A stretch of 64,000 nt of DNA, from assembly GCA_011053055.1 (NCBI GenBank), contig DRHT01000031.1, positions 248,001 to 312,000 of the forward strand, given 5' to 3'. Below the pieces are notes generated by a model. The model searched no databases. It was not told the DNA's origin and saw nothing but the letters and a program-made list of their open reading frames with translations. The position numbers were made by a program, and so were the translations under genes. Below, piece after piece: positions 36,542 to 48,101 of the stretch (position 1 is its first letter; each line of letters opens with the position of its first letter). This DNA comes from Halopseudomonas sabulinigri (GTDB lineage: Bacteria; Pseudomonadota; Gammaproteobacteria; Pseudomonadales; Pseudomonadaceae).

Positions 36542-38452
36542 ATGATCACTATCGAATCGCTTACGTTACAACGCGGCCCCCTGCGGCTGCTCGACAATGC
36601 CAATCTTACCCTGCATTCCGGCCAGAAGGTCGGCTTGCTTGGCACCAATGGCGCCGGCAAATCAAGCTTGTTCGCACTCCTGCGCAGTGAGCTGGAGCCG
36701 GACTCCGGCACCTGCAGCTTGCCTGCAGACTGGCGCATTGCCCACATGCACCAAGAGATCGAGAACCTGGACCGGCTAGCGGTCGATTACGTACTCGACG
36801 GCGACTTGCGCCTGCGCGACATTCAGCACCGCCTGCAGCAAGCAGAGGCGCAACAGGCCGCTGAACAACTTGGCATCATCTATGGCGAGCTGGAAAGTCA
36901 CGATGGTTTTACCGCAGACAGCCGCGCACGCACGCTATTAGCCGGCCTCGGTTTTACCAGCGAGCAATGCGATCGCCCAGTGGGCGACTTTTCAGGCGGT
37001 TGGCGCATGCGTCTCAATTTGGCCCAAGCGTTGATGCGACCATCAGATCTGCTATTGCTTGATGAGCCTACCAACCACTTGGATCTGGACGCCATTCTCT
37101 GGCTGGAAGATTGGCTGCGCGGGTACCCCGGCACCCTGCTGTTGATCTCCCACGACCGTGATTTTCTCGATGCGGTAGTCGAGCATATCGTGCATGTTGA
37201 AGGCCAGAAGCTAAACCTCTATCGCGGCGCTTACAGCCAGTTTGAGCGTACCCGCGCCGAGCGTTTGGCGCAGCAGCAGTCGGCTTTTGAGAAGCAGCAG
37301 GCACAGCGCGAGCACATGCAACGCTACATCGCCCGCTTTCGCGCGCAGGCCACCAAGGCCAAGCAGGCGCAAAGTCGCCTGAAAGCGCTTGAGCGCATGG
37401 AAGAATTGGGGCCTGCACACATCGACTCGCCGTTTTCTTTCAGCTTCCGTGAGGCAACCAATCAGTCTACCCCGCTGCTGGATCTGGACAAAGCCCAGCT
37501 AGGCTATGAAGGCAACGGCATACTCGCGAACGTTAAACTGCAGCTCGCCCCAGGGGCACGTATCGGCTTGCTCGGCCCGAATGGCGCGGGCAAGTCGACG
37601 CTGATCAAGTCTCTCACCGGTGATCTGCCGTTGATTGCCGGCGAGCTAAAAACCGGCGAGCACCTGTCCATTGGTTACTTTGCCCAGCATCAGCTCGACA
37701 GCCTCGACGCCGCGGCCAGCCCTCTGCTGCATCTGGCGCGGCTCGCGCCGGACGAGCGCGAGCAAACGTTGCGCAACTTCCTCGGCGGCTTTGCCTTTCA
37801 AGGGGATCGCATAGATCAAGCGGTTGAGCATTTCTCTGGTGGCGAGAAAGCTCGCTTGGCGTTAGCGCTCATTGCCTGGCAAAAACCCAACCTGTTGCTG
37901 TTGGACGAGCCAACCAACCACCTTGACATGGAAATGCGCCACGCCTTGACCATCGCCTTGCAGGCCTTTGAAGGCGCCATGTTGCTGGTATCGCACGACC
38001 GCGCGCTAATTCGCGACACCACCGATGAGCTTTGGCTGGTTGCCGACGGCAAAGTAATCAATTACAACGATGATCTGGACAGTTATACCCGTTGGCTAGC
38101 CCAGTTCCGACAGCAGCAGGCGGCTGCAGCGCAGCCAGAAACCAGCAACGCTCCCAAAGTGGATGCCAAAGCTCAACGCCGCGCCGCGGCGGAGCTGCGA
38201 CAGCGCTTGGCGCCGCTGAAAAAGGCGGCAGATAAATTGGAGCAGCAGCTGGCCAGCGCCAATCAAGAACATGCAGGAGTGGAAGCAGAACTCGGTGATC
38301 CCAGCGTTTACGAGGCCAACAACAAGGATAACCTCAAGCAATTGCTGGCCCGACAAGCGAGCTGCCAACGACGCATCGACGAGCTGGAAGAGTCGTGGCT
38401 GCTAGCCCACGAAGAACTGGATAGCCTGCAGTCTGAGTTGCAGGACGAATGA
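36542..38452 (+). CDS. yheS: ABC-F family ATPase, YheS/Uup type
   Basis: ABC-F proteins are soluble twin ATPases that act on the ribosome. The 636 residues contain two cassettes: Walker A GTNGAGKSS and signature FSGGWRMRLN in the first, GPNGAGKST and FSGGEKARLALA in the second, with Walker B LLLLDEPTNHLD in both. The linker between them (about residues 240-300) is basic and helical, and the C-terminus is a coiled coil. The ATG at 36,542 gives the family length; an earlier start in frame would add 46 unrelated residues. The DUF188 gene follows after 19 bases. Confidence 0.92.
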   Translation: MITIESLTLQRGPLRLLDNANLTLHSGQKVGLLGTNGAGKSSLFALLRSELEPDSGTCSLPADWRIAHMHQEIENLDRLAVDYVLDGDLRLRDIQHRLQQAEAQQAAEQLGIIYGELESHDGFTADSRARTLLAGLGFTSEQCDRPVGDFSGGWRMRLNLAQALMRPSDLLLLDEPTNHLDLDAILWLEDWLRGYPGTLLLISHDRDFLDAVVEHIVHVEGQKLNLYRGAYSQFERTRAERLAQQQSAFEKQQAQREHMQRYIARFRAQATKAKQAQSRLKALERMEELGPAHIDSPFSFSFREATNQSTPLLDLDKAQLGYEGNGILANVKLQLAPGARIGLLGPNGAGKSTLIKSLTGDLPLIAGELKTGEHLSIGYFAQHQLDSLDAAASPLLHLARLAPDEREQTLRNFLGGFAFQGDRIDQAVEHFSGGEKARLALALIAWQKPNLLLLDEPTNHLDMEMRHALTIALQAFEGAMLLVSHDRALIRDTTDELWLVADGKVINYNDDLDSYTRWLAQFRQQQAAAAQPETSNAPKVDAKAQRRAAAELRQRLAPLKKAADKLEQQLASANQEHAGVEAELGDPSVYEANNKDNLKQLLARQASCQRRIDELEESWLLAHEELDSLQSELQDE

Positions 38453-38471
38453 GCGCACAGCGGAGTTCAGT

Positions 38472-38921
38472 ATGATTCTCTGGATTGACGCCGACGCCTG
38501 CCCCAGACCGGTACGCGATGTGGCGGTTAAGGCTGCACGTCGTAAGCAAATCGAATTGGTATTAGTCGCCAATAGCGCTCAACAATTGCCGCCCGGGCCT
38601 GGCATACGCCAGGTCACCGTCTCCGCCGGAGCGGATGCCGCCGACCATTACATCATCGAGCAATCACGCCCCGGCGACTTGGTAATTACCGCCGATATTC
38701 CCCTGGCAGCGGGCCTGGTCGACCGCCATGTGACCGCGATAAACCCACGCGGCCAGATCTATGACAAAGCCAGCATCGGCGACCGCCTAGCCATGCGCAA
38801 CCTGATGGATGAGCTGCGCGGCGCTGGTCAGGCCGGCCGCGGCGGTCCTGCCCCCTACAGCGACAAAGACAAACAGGCGTTTGCCAACGCTCTTGATCGA
38901 CTGCTGACGCGCGGGAGCTAG
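38472..38921 (+). CDS. YaiI/YqxD family protein (DUF188)
   Basis: DUF188 proteins are related to PIN/NYN nuclease folds. The 149-residue product shows [17 protein letters not shown] at the start, the middle motif [17 protein letters not shown] and [24 protein letters not shown]. The Asp residues in DADACP and TADIPLA are candidates for metal binding, but no activity is established. It probably shares the transcript of yheS and ends 4 bases into the convergent chemoreceptor gene. Confidence 0.9.
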   Translation: MILWIDADACPRPVRDVAVKAARRKQIELVLVANSAQQLPPGPGIRQVTVSAGADAADHYIIEQSRPGDLVITADIPLAAGLVDRHVTAINPRGQIYDKASIGDRLAMRNLMDELRGAGQAGRGGPAPYSDKDKQAFANALDRLLTRGS

Positions 38922-40429
38922 CCGCGCTTGGTAATAAACCGGCTAACCTCGCCGTTCAATTGCCCACGAACGGCCTCCAACTCACTGGCCAGGCCCGCCA
39001 ATTCGACCGCCTGATCCGCGTTGGCAATGGCGATGTCGCCAATGCCCTGTAGATGCTTGGCCACATCATCACCAACGGTTGCCTGCTCATGGGTAGCTGC
39101 CGCGATGGTGCTATTGAGACTGGCGATATTGGCAATCTCGGCAACTATGCCGGAAAGAATTTGTGCACTCTGTTCGGTAACCGAAAGACACCGATCAACC
39201 GACGCCTGACTGCGCTGCATGGCGCCGCGCGCCTCTTCTGAGGCGTGCTGCAAACGCGACATGAAGTCCTGGATTTCGGCAGTCGAATGCGCCGTACGCT
39301 GCGACAGGTTACGCACTTCATCGGCCACTACAGCAAAGCCACGGCCCTGCTCTCCCGCACGCGCTGCTTCGATGGCCGCATTCAATGCCAGCAAATTAGT
39401 CTGCTCGGCCACGCCCTTAATGACATCAACCACTTGGTCAATATCGATCGCCAATTGCGCGGCGCCATTAACTGCAGTGCTGGTAAGACGAATATTTTCT
39501 TCCAGAGAACCCACTTCCTGACGGATGTCCAGCATTGCCCTATGCCCCTGCTGGGCATGGCCATCGGCATCTTCAGAGGCTTTCGCCGCATCTGCGGCGT
39601 TGCGTGCAACGTCGGCAGTTGCATGACTAAGCTCCTGCATCGCTTGGACCATGTATTGGGTTTCATCTTGCTGGCGCTCGGCACTTTGACGAACCACGTC
39701 AGATTTCCCGGTAACCGCCTGACCCACATCGCTCAAGCGCTGCAGGCTATCGCCTACATCCGCCACCATCAGATCCAGCCCGTCGACAAATCGATTGAAT
39801 GAGTCAACCATGGGAGTGCGCATCGGTACCCGATAAGTCAGGTCTACTCGCTCCCCCTCGGCCATCATCATCGCCGTTGCGCGGCCCATGGCCTCACCCT
39901 CCAGAGCATCGCGATAGCCCAGTTGCGCCAAATAAATCAGCACCGCGGCCTCCACCACCACATAGCCTGCGTGCACAAATACCAGGCCAAAGGTCACCCC
40001 TTGCGCCAGCCAAACGCCCTGCTGCTGTGATTGCAGATAGAAAAACATGAAATGGTGAATCGCAATGACCAGCGTCGCCACCAGAATTGGCAGCCAGTCT
40101 CGGTAATAAATAAGAAAAGCCAACAATACGAAAATGGAAAAATGCATTTCCAACGTACCGTGGCTTTGATTGATATGCAGTGCGGCCATCACCATAAAAG
40201 CAGCGCCCATCGCACAGCGAAAGAGCCGGCCGCCCTTGCCTAGCGCATGCAAGCCATGCATGGCCAATAAAGTGCCGCCACCGACGACTAGTGTCTGAGC
40301 CCAGGTACCATACCAGGAGGCCAAGGCCAAGGACGCGAGCATACATAGCCAGAGCACACCCAGCATGACACGGTCAGCTTGCAGGTAATGGGCATCAAGG
40401 CTCAGAGACTGGGGTACTGTTGGATTCAT
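38918..40429 (-). CDS. Methyl-accepting chemotaxis protein with multi-helix membrane sensor (503 aa)
   Basis: The first 165 residues hold about six membrane helices and many histidines (H58, H61, H85, H90, H96, H125, H126) instead of the usual periplasmic ligand domain. The C-terminal two thirds is a standard cytoplasmic signalling hairpin, with the tip [19 protein letters not shown] and [11 protein letters not shown]. No C-terminal CheR/CheB tether pentapeptide is seen. The ATG at 40,429 lies inside the previous gene, 35 bases before its stop, so synthesis of the two is probably coupled. The ligand may be a metal, haem or a membrane redox signal (inference). Confidence 0.88.
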   Translation of the reverse strand: MNPTVPQSLSLDAHYLQADRVMLGVLWLCMLASLALASWYGTWAQTLVVGGGTLLAMHGLHALGKGGRLFRCAMGAAFMVMAALHINQSHGTLEMHFSIFVLLAFLIYYRDWLPILVATLVIAIHHFMFFYLQSQQQGVWLAQGVTFGLVFVHAGYVVVEAAVLIYLAQLGYRDALEGEAMGRATAMMMAEGERVDLTYRVPMRTPMVDSFNRFVDGLDLMVADVGDSLQRLSDVGQAVTGKSDVVRQSAERQQDETQYMVQAMQELSHATADVARNAADAAKASEDADGHAQQGHRAMLDIRQEVGSLEENIRLTSTAVNGAAQLAIDIDQVVDVIKGVAEQTNLLALNAAIEAARAGEQGRGFAVVADEVRNLSQRTAHSTAEIQDFMSRLQHASEEARGAMQRSQASVDRCLSVTEQSAQILSGIVAEIANIASLNSTIAAATHEQATVGDDVAKHLQGIGDIAIANADQAVELAGLASELEAVRGQLNGEVSRFITKRG

Positions 40430-40994
40430 CGATAGACCCCTCACCAGGATCAAGATCACACAAACAAGCCACCGCATCCTGGCGAGTGATTGCTACCTTG
40501 CGTCCTGCTAGCAGGGCTTGCACCACTGGCTCGACAAAACTGCTGTCGGTTGTACAGTGCGCTCCGTCACTGTAGGGGCCTACATAGGCCAGATTTCCTT
40601 CGGCATCCCAAATGGCGATAGACGGGGCGCCAGGCCAGTCGGCCCATAACTCGGGTATCGGCCAATAAGGCAGCGCCTTGAGGCCATCGGTCAGACCCTC
40701 AACGGTAGCCTGACCGGAACGCGCGAACTGTACGCCCTGCGCAGCAAAGCGTTGGGTCATTTCGTCGACATAATCTTCATGCCCTGCGCTGCAAGGACAG
40801 CCCGCTTGCCAAACATGCAAAACTTGTACATGCCCCGGCGCGAAAGGTGGCTTCACGGCCTCACCTTGAAAAAACACCGGCCGCTCAAACGACTTAATAT
40901 AGCGCGCTTCAAACCACCAAAAAGCCCACACCAGTCCGCCCAGCCAAACCAGTAGCAACAACAGAGTCAAGAAACGGCGCGGCCAGACAGTCAT
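40395..40994 (-). CDS. Membrane-anchored thioredoxin-fold protein (DUF6436-like, 199 aa)
   Basis: One N-terminal membrane helix (residues 8-28) anchors a thioredoxin-like domain in the periplasm. The redox-like motif is [11 protein letters not shown] near residue 65, CPCS replacing Cxx[26 protein letters not shown] resembles the cis-Pro segment of the fold. The C-terminal 25 residues are acidic and Ser-rich. It overlaps the chemoreceptor start by 35 bases, which suggests a functional link. The exact partner and activity are unknown. Confidence 0.75.
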   Translation of the reverse strand: MTVWPRRFLTLLLLLVWLGGLVWAFWWFEARYIKSFERPVFFQGEAVKPPFAPGHVQVLHVWQAGCPCSAGHEDYVDEMTQRFAAQGVQFARSGQATVEGLTDGLKALPYWPIPELWADWPGAPSIAIWDAEGNLAYVGPYSDGAHCTTDSSFVEPVVQALLAGRKVAITRQDAVACLCDLDPGEGSIDESNSTPVSEP

Positions 40995-41378
40995 AGGTCA
41001 AATCCAGAAAGTAGAATGCTCACCGCATTTTGCCACAGACTTTCCATCCCGTTTGGCGCCGCGAACATTAGCACAACACAAGCTATCAACGTACAGCTTA
41101 TGTATAAGAATTATTGTCACACCCAAGATTACGGCAATGCAACTGCAAGATTTACATCAATTTGTGCAAACTCTTCCACAACTTTGGCCGTCACTCCGCC
41201 AGCACTCTTTGCAGTCACGGGCGCTTGGTTTACCGTTACAACAACCTGAGATAGCTACCCTGATGATCCTCCACGGGTAACGCGGTTTGCCATAGATGGC
41301 AGATCGGACCTCGCCACCCCATGGATGACCACGCAATGCGCCGGCAGCAACATCGCCGCGCAAGGACGATCTCTGCAC
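40995..41378. other. 384-bp gap between the divergent thioredoxin-fold and GGDEF genes
   Basis: The stretch is A+T-richer than its flanks near 41,090-41,160. TATAAG at 41,103-41,108 may be a -10 for the rightward gene. A short frame of 47 codons from ATG 41,137 to 41,280 (start MQLQDLHQFVQTLPQLW) lacks a ribosome site and is left uncalled. Confidence 0.35.
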
Positions 41379-42611
41379 ATGCTCGCCTCCCTCGATCTGA
41401 CTACCCTAACCGTTACCTTGACGCTGGTAACACTCAGCATGACGCTGCTACTTGCACTAGCAGCTTGGCATGCCGGCACCGAACAAGGCTTGCGGCATTG
41501 GGCGCTGGGCAACTGCGCACTCATGCTCGGACTGTTACTCAACGTCAATCAACAACATTTGCATCACAGCCTCTCAATCATCCTCGCAAACGGCTTAATG
41601 ACCCTCGGACTCGGCGTCATCTGGCTTGGCGTGCGGGCATTCAAAGGCCGCAGTCAGCCACAGTGGGGACCCATTCTGGCTGCCGCAACGGTCATGTTGC
41701 TGCTTTGGCTTTTCCGCTTTCAAGTTGATCGGCTGGATATTCGCTATGCCATAAGCTCGGCAACGCTCGGCGGCCTGTGCTTGATGTGTGCCAAGGAGTT
41801 ATTGATCCGCGCTGCCCAGCCGCTACGAACCGCCTACTGGTTCAGTGGCGGCATTGCGCTGCTATACGGTTTTTGCCTGATCGCCCGCCCCCTCGCAGCG
41901 CTATTTGGCTGGCAAGGCGACTTCCCGCTGCTCAACGGCCCACTGCAAAGCCTCACGCTACTCGGCGCCATGGTGGCGCAGATAGGCATGGCCAGCGGCT
42001 TCATCCTGATGACCCACTACCGCACCGCCGAAGCTCTGCATCGGCTATCCGAACGCGATGCGCTGACTAATACGCTGAACCGCCGCAGCCTGCAGGAACA
42101 GGCCAAGGTACTATTGCAACTGATGCAGCAGCGCGATCAGCCGATCACGCTGATCATGGTCGATGCCGATCACTTCAAACGCATCAATGATGAATTTGGC
42201 CACCAAACCGGTGACGCCGTGCTCTGCCATCTGGTAGCAAGCATTGCTCAATATTTACGCAGTGATGATCTATTGGGGCGCTTTGGTGGTGAGGAATTCA
42301 CCCTGCTTCTGCCCGGTCTGGATACCGAACGTGCGGCGCAGGTGGCGGAACGAATCCGTCAGGGACTTTGCAGCCACCCTTGGGAGCAGGACGCCAAACC
42401 CGTTTGGCTGAGTGCTAGCTTGGGCGTTGCTTGCTCAGAGCATCACGGCTACGACTTCAACACCCTGTTAGGCGCTGCAGACGCTGCGCTGTACCGCGCT
42501 AAAGCACTGGGCCGCAATCGCGTCGAGCTCGCACCAGCACCTGGAGCAGACCTCGAAGACCAAATGGCATTACGCCTATTGTCACAATTCCGTCATAATC
42601 TGGACGTATAA
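41379..42611 (+). CDS. Diguanylate cyclase with N-terminal membrane domain
   Basis: The enzyme makes the second messenger c-di-GMP from two GTP. Residues 1-215 carry about six membrane helices; the C-terminal domain is a complete GGDEF domain with the active-site GGEEF and the RSDD inhibitory site five residues before it, so feedback inhibition by c-di-GMP is expected. ADHFKRINDEFGHQTGD and AADAALYRAKALGRNR are the other family blocks. I place the start at 41,379 (CAAGGA some 11 bases upstream); an ATG 18 codons earlier has no ribosome site. The signal sensed is unknown. Confidence 0.9.
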   Translation: MLASLDLTTLTVTLTLVTLSMTLLLALAAWHAGTEQGLRHWALGNCALMLGLLLNVNQQHLHHSLSIILANGLMTLGLGVIWLGVRAFKGRSQPQWGPILAAATVMLLLWLFRFQVDRLDIRYAISSATLGGLCLMCAKELLIRAAQPLRTAYWFSGGIALLYGFCLIARPLAALFGWQGDFPLLNGPLQSLTLLGAMVAQIGMASGFILMTHYRTAEALHRLSERDALTNTLNRRSLQEQAKVLLQLMQQRDQPITLIMVDADHFKRINDEFGHQTGDAVLCHLVASIAQYLRSDDLLGRFGGEEFTLLLPGLDTERAAQVAERIRQGLCSHPWEQDAKPVWLSASLGVACSEHHGYDFNTLLGAADAALYRAKALGRNRVELAPAPGADLEDQMALRLLSQFRHNLDV

Positions 42612-42634
42612 ACGTCAACCAGATAGGTGCATAG

Positions 42635-43687
<1,053 letters not shown>

Positions 43688-43698
43688 ACGAGGCCCCC

Positions 43699-45918
43699 AT
43701 GCCAGAGCTCAACAGCAGCCGCGACAACAGCCAGCCCGAAGCGACAACCAGCAACGTCGAGATAGCACCCAAAGTCGAGCTGCTGCCGCGTCCGGCAGCC
43801 GTCAGCGAGAAGCCAGTGGAAGCTACGCCGCTGGCTGACACCAACGCACCGGAGCTGTATATCCACCGGGAGTTGTCGCAACTGCAATTCAACATCCGCG
43901 TGCTGGAGCAAGCATTGGATGAATCCTATCCACTGCTTGAACGCCTCAAGTTCCTGCTGATTTTCTCCAGCAACCTTGATGAGTTTTTCGAGATCCGCGT
44001 GGCCGGCTTGAAAAAGCAAATTACCTTCGCTCGCGAGCAAACCGGCCCGGATGGCCTGCAACCGCAGCAGGTCCTGGGCAAAATCAGCGAAATTGCGCAC
44101 CATCACGTCAGCCGCCAATACAGCATTCTGAATGACATCCTACTGCCCGCGCTGAGCGAGAAAGGTATCCGCTTCGTGCGCCGTCATCAGTGGACGCACA
44201 AACAGACCCTGTGGATTCGCCGTTTCTTCCGCCAGCAAGTAGCCCCGGTCATCAGCCCTATCGGGCTGGACCCGACGCACCCGTTCCCGCTGCTGGTGAA
44301 CAAGAGCCTCAATTTCATCGTGCAGTTGGAAGGTATCGACGCTTTCGGCCGCGACTCGGGACTAGCAATCATTCCGGCACCGCGTTCACTGCCGCGCTTG
44401 ATCCGCTTGCCAGACGAGCTATGCGACGGTGGCGACAACTTTGTATTTTTGTCATCGATGATTCATGCACATGCCGACGATCTGTTTCCCGGCATGAAAG
44501 TACTGGGTTGCTACCAGTTTCGTCTGACCCGCAACGCCGATTTAATTGTTGACCCGGACGAGGTCGATGACTTGGCTCGCGCCTTACGTGGCGAGCTGCT
44601 TTCACGCCGCTACGGCGACGCCGTGCGTCTCGAAGTAGCGGACAATTGCCCGAAACCATTGACCGACTTCCTGCTACGCCAGTTCGGCCTGAGTGAAGCT
44701 GAGCTGTATGAGGTCAACGGCCCGGTCAACCTGACTCGCTTATTTTCCATTACCGGACTGGAAAACCATCCCGAGCTGCAATTCCCCACTTTCAGCCCAG
44801 GTATACCCAAGTTGCTGTCGAGTGCCGACAACCTGTTCCAGGCCATCGGCAAACAGGATATTTTGCTGCAACATCCGTACGAATCTTTCAGCCCGGTGGT
44901 CGACCTCTTGCGTCAGGCCGCGCAAGACCCGAATGTGCTGGCGATCAAACAGACGCTGTATCGCACCGGCGCCAATTCCGAGATCGTCAATGCACTGGTA
45001 GAGGCTGCGCGTAACGGCAAGGAAGTTACAGTAGTGATCGAGCTGCGGGCGCGCTTTGATGAGGAATCCAACCTGCAGTTGGCCAGCCGCCTACAGCAGG
45101 CCGGTGCCGTGGTGATCTACGGCGTAGTTGGCTTCAAGACCCACGCCAAGATGATGCTAATTCTGCGCCGCGAAGAACAGACCTTGAAACGCTACGTGCA
45201 CATGGGCACCGGCAACTACCACGCCGGCAACGCCCGTCTGTATACCGACTACAGCATTCTTACCTCGGACCTGGCGCTCACCGAAGACGTGCACAAGCTG
45301 TTCAACCAATTGATCGGCATGGGTAAGACCCAGCGCATGAAAAAGCTGCTGCAAGCACCTTTCACGCTGAAAAAGCGCATGCTAGAACTGATCAATCGCG
45401 AGACTCTAAACGCGCTTGCTGGCAAGCCCGCGCACATTATTGCCAAGGCCAACTCGCTGACCGACGCCAAGATCATCAAGGCGCTGTACAAAGCTTCGCA
45501 ATCCGGCGTCAAAGTGGACCTGATTATTCGCGGCATGTGCTGCCTGCGGCCCGGCATTCCCGGCGTGTCGCACAACATAACGGTGCGTTCAATAATAGGT
45601 CGCTTCCTGGAACACAGCCGCGTGTATTACTTCCTCAACGACGGTCAGGATCAGGTCTGGATGTCCAGTGCCGACCTAATGGAACGTAACCTCGATAAAC
45701 GCGTGGAGACTTGCTTCCCACTGGAAGGCAAAAAACTGGTGACGCGTGCGAAACAGGAGTTGCAGGTATTTCTGACTGACAATACGCGTAGTTGGATACT
45801 GCAGAGCGATGGCTCCTACGTACTCAGTTCACCCAGCGGCAACCAGAATGCCCGCAGCGCACAAAATACGCTGCTGGAAAAGCTGGCTAACTCGCCTCAG
45901 CGTACCGTCAACCTGTAA
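43699..45918 (+). CDS. ppk: Polyphosphate kinase 1
   Basis: Ppk1 makes inorganic polyphosphate from ATP. The 739-residue enzyme has a Pseudomonas-type acidic N-terminal extension of about 50 residues, then the N domain starting with [13 protein letters not shown], the H and C1/C2 domains. The catalytic histidine lies in the conserved [15 protein letters not shown] region, and [20 protein letters not shown] is intact. GAGG is before the ATG. Its last 22 bases overlap the 3' end of ppx on the other strand. Confidence 0.96.
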   Translation: MPELNSSRDNSQPEATTSNVEIAPKVELLPRPAAVSEKPVEATPLADTNAPELYIHRELSQLQFNIRVLEQALDESYPLLERLKFLLIFSSNLDEFFEIRVAGLKKQITFAREQTGPDGLQPQQVLGKISEIAHHHVSRQYSILNDILLPALSEKGIRFVRRHQWTHKQTLWIRRFFRQQVAPVISPIGLDPTHPFPLLVNKSLNFIVQLEGIDAFGRDSGLAIIPAPRSLPRLIRLPDELCDGGDNFVFLSSMIHAHADDLFPGMKVLGCYQFRLTRNADLIVDPDEVDDLARALRGELLSRRYGDAVRLEVADNCPKPLTDFLLRQFGLSEAELYEVNGPVNLTRLFSITGLENHPELQFPTFSPGIPKLLSSADNLFQAIGKQDILLQHPYESFSPVVDLLRQAAQDPNVLAIKQTLYRTGANSEIVNALVEAARNGKEVTVVIELRARFDEESNLQLASRLQQAGAVVIYGVVGFKTHAKMMLILRREEQTLKRYVHMGTGNYHAGNARLYTDYSILTSDLALTEDVHKLFNQLIGMGKTQRMKKLLQAPFTLKKRMLELINRETLNALAGKPAHIIAKANSLTDAKIIKALYKASQSGVKVDLIIRGMCCLRPGIPGVSHNITVRSIIGRFLEHSRVYYFLNDGQDQVWMSSADLMERNLDKRVETCFPLEGKKLVTRAKQELQVFLTDNTRSWILQSDGSYVLSSPSGNQNARSAQNTLLEKLANSPQRTVNL

Positions 45919-47402
45919 TCGGCCTTGGCCCAGTACAGGGCTTCTTGATCGAAGTCAGCCTGCGTCAGCGGGTTGGCTTCAAGCCAGCCGTCAGGAAAAT
46001 ACAGAATCAGGTAATCCTGCCCTGCCTCTACTGCCAGCTCCGGCATATCCTGATTGCCTCGAATGTGGTGATAGAGAATCGCCAGTCGAAGAATCATACA
46101 AAGCCGCAATAAAGTGCCCGCCTCCTCGCCAAACTCACCCAGCCGTTCAGCATTCGGCAAGTTGCGTCTATGCCCACGCACCAGTAGCGCCAGCGCTTGC
46201 TGGTCTTGGCGGGAAAAGCCAGGCAAGTCTGAGTGTTCAATCAGATAAGCACCGTGCTTATGGAACTGGTGATGAGCAATGTCCAGGCCCACCTCGTGCA
46301 CTCGCGCTGCCCAGGTCAACAGGTCCACTTGTTTACTAATGGACAGGTGCCACTGCCCTTCGACCTTGCGCATCAAACGTTGCGCCTTAGCCTCGACCCG
46401 CGCCGCCTGCTCCGAATCCACATGATAGCGCTCCATCAAGGCGCTGAGAGTGCGCTCACGCACATCCTCGTGTTGTTGGCGGCCTAGCAGGTCATAGAGC
46501 ACGCCCTCACGCATGGCGCCTTCGGAGTGCGCCATATTTTCGATACCCAGGGCATCAAACATCGCTTCCAAAATGGCCAGACCAGCCGGCAAGATGGGTT
46601 GGCGGTCTGCTTTCAGGCCTTGAATATCCAGCTTGTCGACATGCGTCGCCTTCAACACCTTACGCTTGAGCCATTGCAAACCTTCGCGGCTCACCTCCCC
46701 CTGCCCCTTGCCGGCAGCCTGAATGCATTGCCCGATAGCGCGAATCGTCCCCGACGCACCCACAGCTTCAGTCCAGCCCAGCCGGTGGATAGCCTTTTCG
46801 ATATTCATCAATTCCAGCCGCGCGGCGGTATAAGCCTGGCTATAGCGCGCTGCCGTTATCTTGCCGTCGGTAAAAAACTTACGACTGAAAGACACACAGC
46901 CAACACTCAGACTCTCACGCAGCAGAGACTCAAAGCGCTCACCAACAATGAATTCAGTACTGCCGCCGCCGATGTCAGCCACTAACCGACGGCCGCTGTC
47001 GTCAGCCAGCGTGTGCGCCACGCCGAGATAAATCAGACGGGCTTCTTCACGGCCAGAAACCACCTCCGTACGGTGGCCAAGAATCTGCTGTACCTGACGG
47101 ATAAACTGACCTCGATTGCGCGCCTCGCGCAGCGCGTTAGTACCGACAACGCGGACGGCGCCCTGCGGCAGGCCGTTGATCAATTGAGCAAAGCGGCGCA
47201 AGCAGTCAAGCCCGCGCTGCATAGCCTCATCGCTGAGCATACGATTCTCGTCCAGCCCTGCGGCCAACTGCACCTTCTCGCCCAAGCGCTCCAGAATACG
47301 TATCTCACCCTGATCAACCCGCGCCAGCACCATGTGAAAGCTGTTGGAACCCAGGTCAATCGCCGCCACTAGCGAGAGGTCGTTCTGTTGTGAGTCAGCC
47401 AT
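45897..47402 (-). CDS. ppx: Exopolyphosphatase
   Basis: Ppx hydrolyses terminal phosphates of polyphosphate, and may act on pppGpp. The 501-residue protein starts with [18 protein letters not shown] (ASKHA phosphate-binding), then [24 protein letters not shown] and a C-terminal HD-like helical domain from about residue 310 ([19 protein letters not shown]). It faces ppk tail to tail with a 22-base overlap and diverges from trxA. It is 10 residues shorter than the E. coli enzyme. Confidence 0.95.
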   Translation of the reverse strand: MADSQQNDLSLVAAIDLGSNSFHMVLARVDQGEIRILERLGEKVQLAAGLDENRMLSDEAMQRGLDCLRRFAQLINGLPQGAVRVVGTNALREARNRGQFIRQVQQILGHRTEVVSGREEARLIYLGVAHTLADDSGRRLVADIGGGSTEFIVGERFESLLRESLSVGCVSFSRKFFTDGKITAARYSQAYTAARLELMNIEKAIHRLGWTEAVGASGTIRAIGQCIQAAGKGQGEVSREGLQWLKRKVLKATHVDKLDIQGLKADRQPILPAGLAILEAMFDALGIENMAHSEGAMREGVLYDLLGRQQHEDVRERTLSALMERYHVDSEQAARVEAKAQRLMRKVEGQWHLSISKQVDLLTWAARVHEVGLDIAHHQFHKHGAYLIEHSDLPGFSRQDQQALALLVRGHRRNLPNAERLGEFGEEAGTLLRLCMILRLAILYHHIRGNQDMPELAVEAGQDYLILYFPDGWLEANPLTQADFDQEALYWAKADYRLTVR

Positions 47403-47564
47403 GCAGTCGTCCCTTCATTCGATTATCCCTCGATTCTAGCACCCGAAAGGTGACAGTTGTCTGCTGCACTTGCGCGCTTTGACCTACAGTCCACCTGCTT
47501 CCGCTTCGCTGTTGGGTGGTGCTATGATGTTGCGATTCCGTATTTGAAACCCTTGGAGAAACGC

Positions 47565-47891
47565 ATGAGCGATTTGATTGTGCATGTCACAGACAGCAGC
47601 TTCGAAGAAGAAGTGCTCAAGTCCGACACCCCCGTTCTGGTTGATTACTGGGCTGAATGGTGCGGTCCCTGCAAAATGATTGCCCCGGTTCTGGACGAAA
47701 TTTCCAAGGACTACAACGGCAAGTTGAAAATCTGCAAGCTGAACATCGACGAGAATACCGACACGCCACCTAAATATGGCGTACGCGGCATCCCGACTTT
47801 GATGTTGTTCAAGGACGGCAATGTTGAAGCGACCAAGGTCGGCGCCCTGTCTAAGTCGCAGTTAGCGGCGTTCCTCGACAGCAACATCTGA
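47565..47891 (+). CDS. trxA: Thioredoxin 1
   Basis: TrxA is the main cytosolic disulfide reductase. The 108-residue protein has the active site WCGPC at residues 32-36 and the conserved cis-Pro in [12 protein letters not shown]. The ATG at 47,565 has TTGGAGA before it. TATGAT at 47,523-47,528 is a likely -10 element. A hairpin terminator follows the gene, and then rho, the same trxA-rho order as in P. aeruginosa and E. coli. Confidence 0.98.
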   Translation: MSDLIVHVTDSSFEEEVLKSDTPVLVDYWAEWCGPCKMIAPVLDEISKDYNGKLKICKLNIDENTDTPPKYGVRGIPTLMLFKDGNVEATKVGALSKSQLAAFLDSNI

Positions 47892-47898
47892 TGCTGCT

Positions 47899-47931
47899 GC
47901 CCCGGCTACTGTGAGCCGGGGCTCACTTTTT
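47899..47931 (+). terminator. Terminator after trxA, with two competing hairpins
   Basis: GTGAGC-CGGG-GCTCAC (47,911-47,926) is followed directly by TTTTT, a good Rho-independent terminator. The longer stem GCCCCGGCT/AGCCGGGGC (47,899-47,907 and 47,914-47,922) shares bases with it, so the two cannot form together. Confidence 0.75.
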
Positions 47932-47932
47932 C

Positions 47933-48101
47933 TGCCAAAACCTAGACTCAGCGACTCAGCGGTGCTAGATTTGCTTTCCAACTCCTGGTCGCCCCCTGCG
48001 ACAGTGGCTAATATTTACTGCAGCCAGCTCATCGCCCCATTCCTATATGGCGGCCGAAACCCAACCCTATCCTGCCGACACTACTATTGCTCAACGACCC
48101 T
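47933..48101 (+). promoter_or_regulatory. rho leader
   Basis: The 170 bases between the trxA terminator and the rho ATG hold no gene. The last 70 are C-rich and G-poor (CCCAACCCTATCC and similar), as expected for Rho loading, which would fit the known autoregulation of rho by premature termination. No strong Shine-Dalgarno precedes the ATG. Confidence 0.35.
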
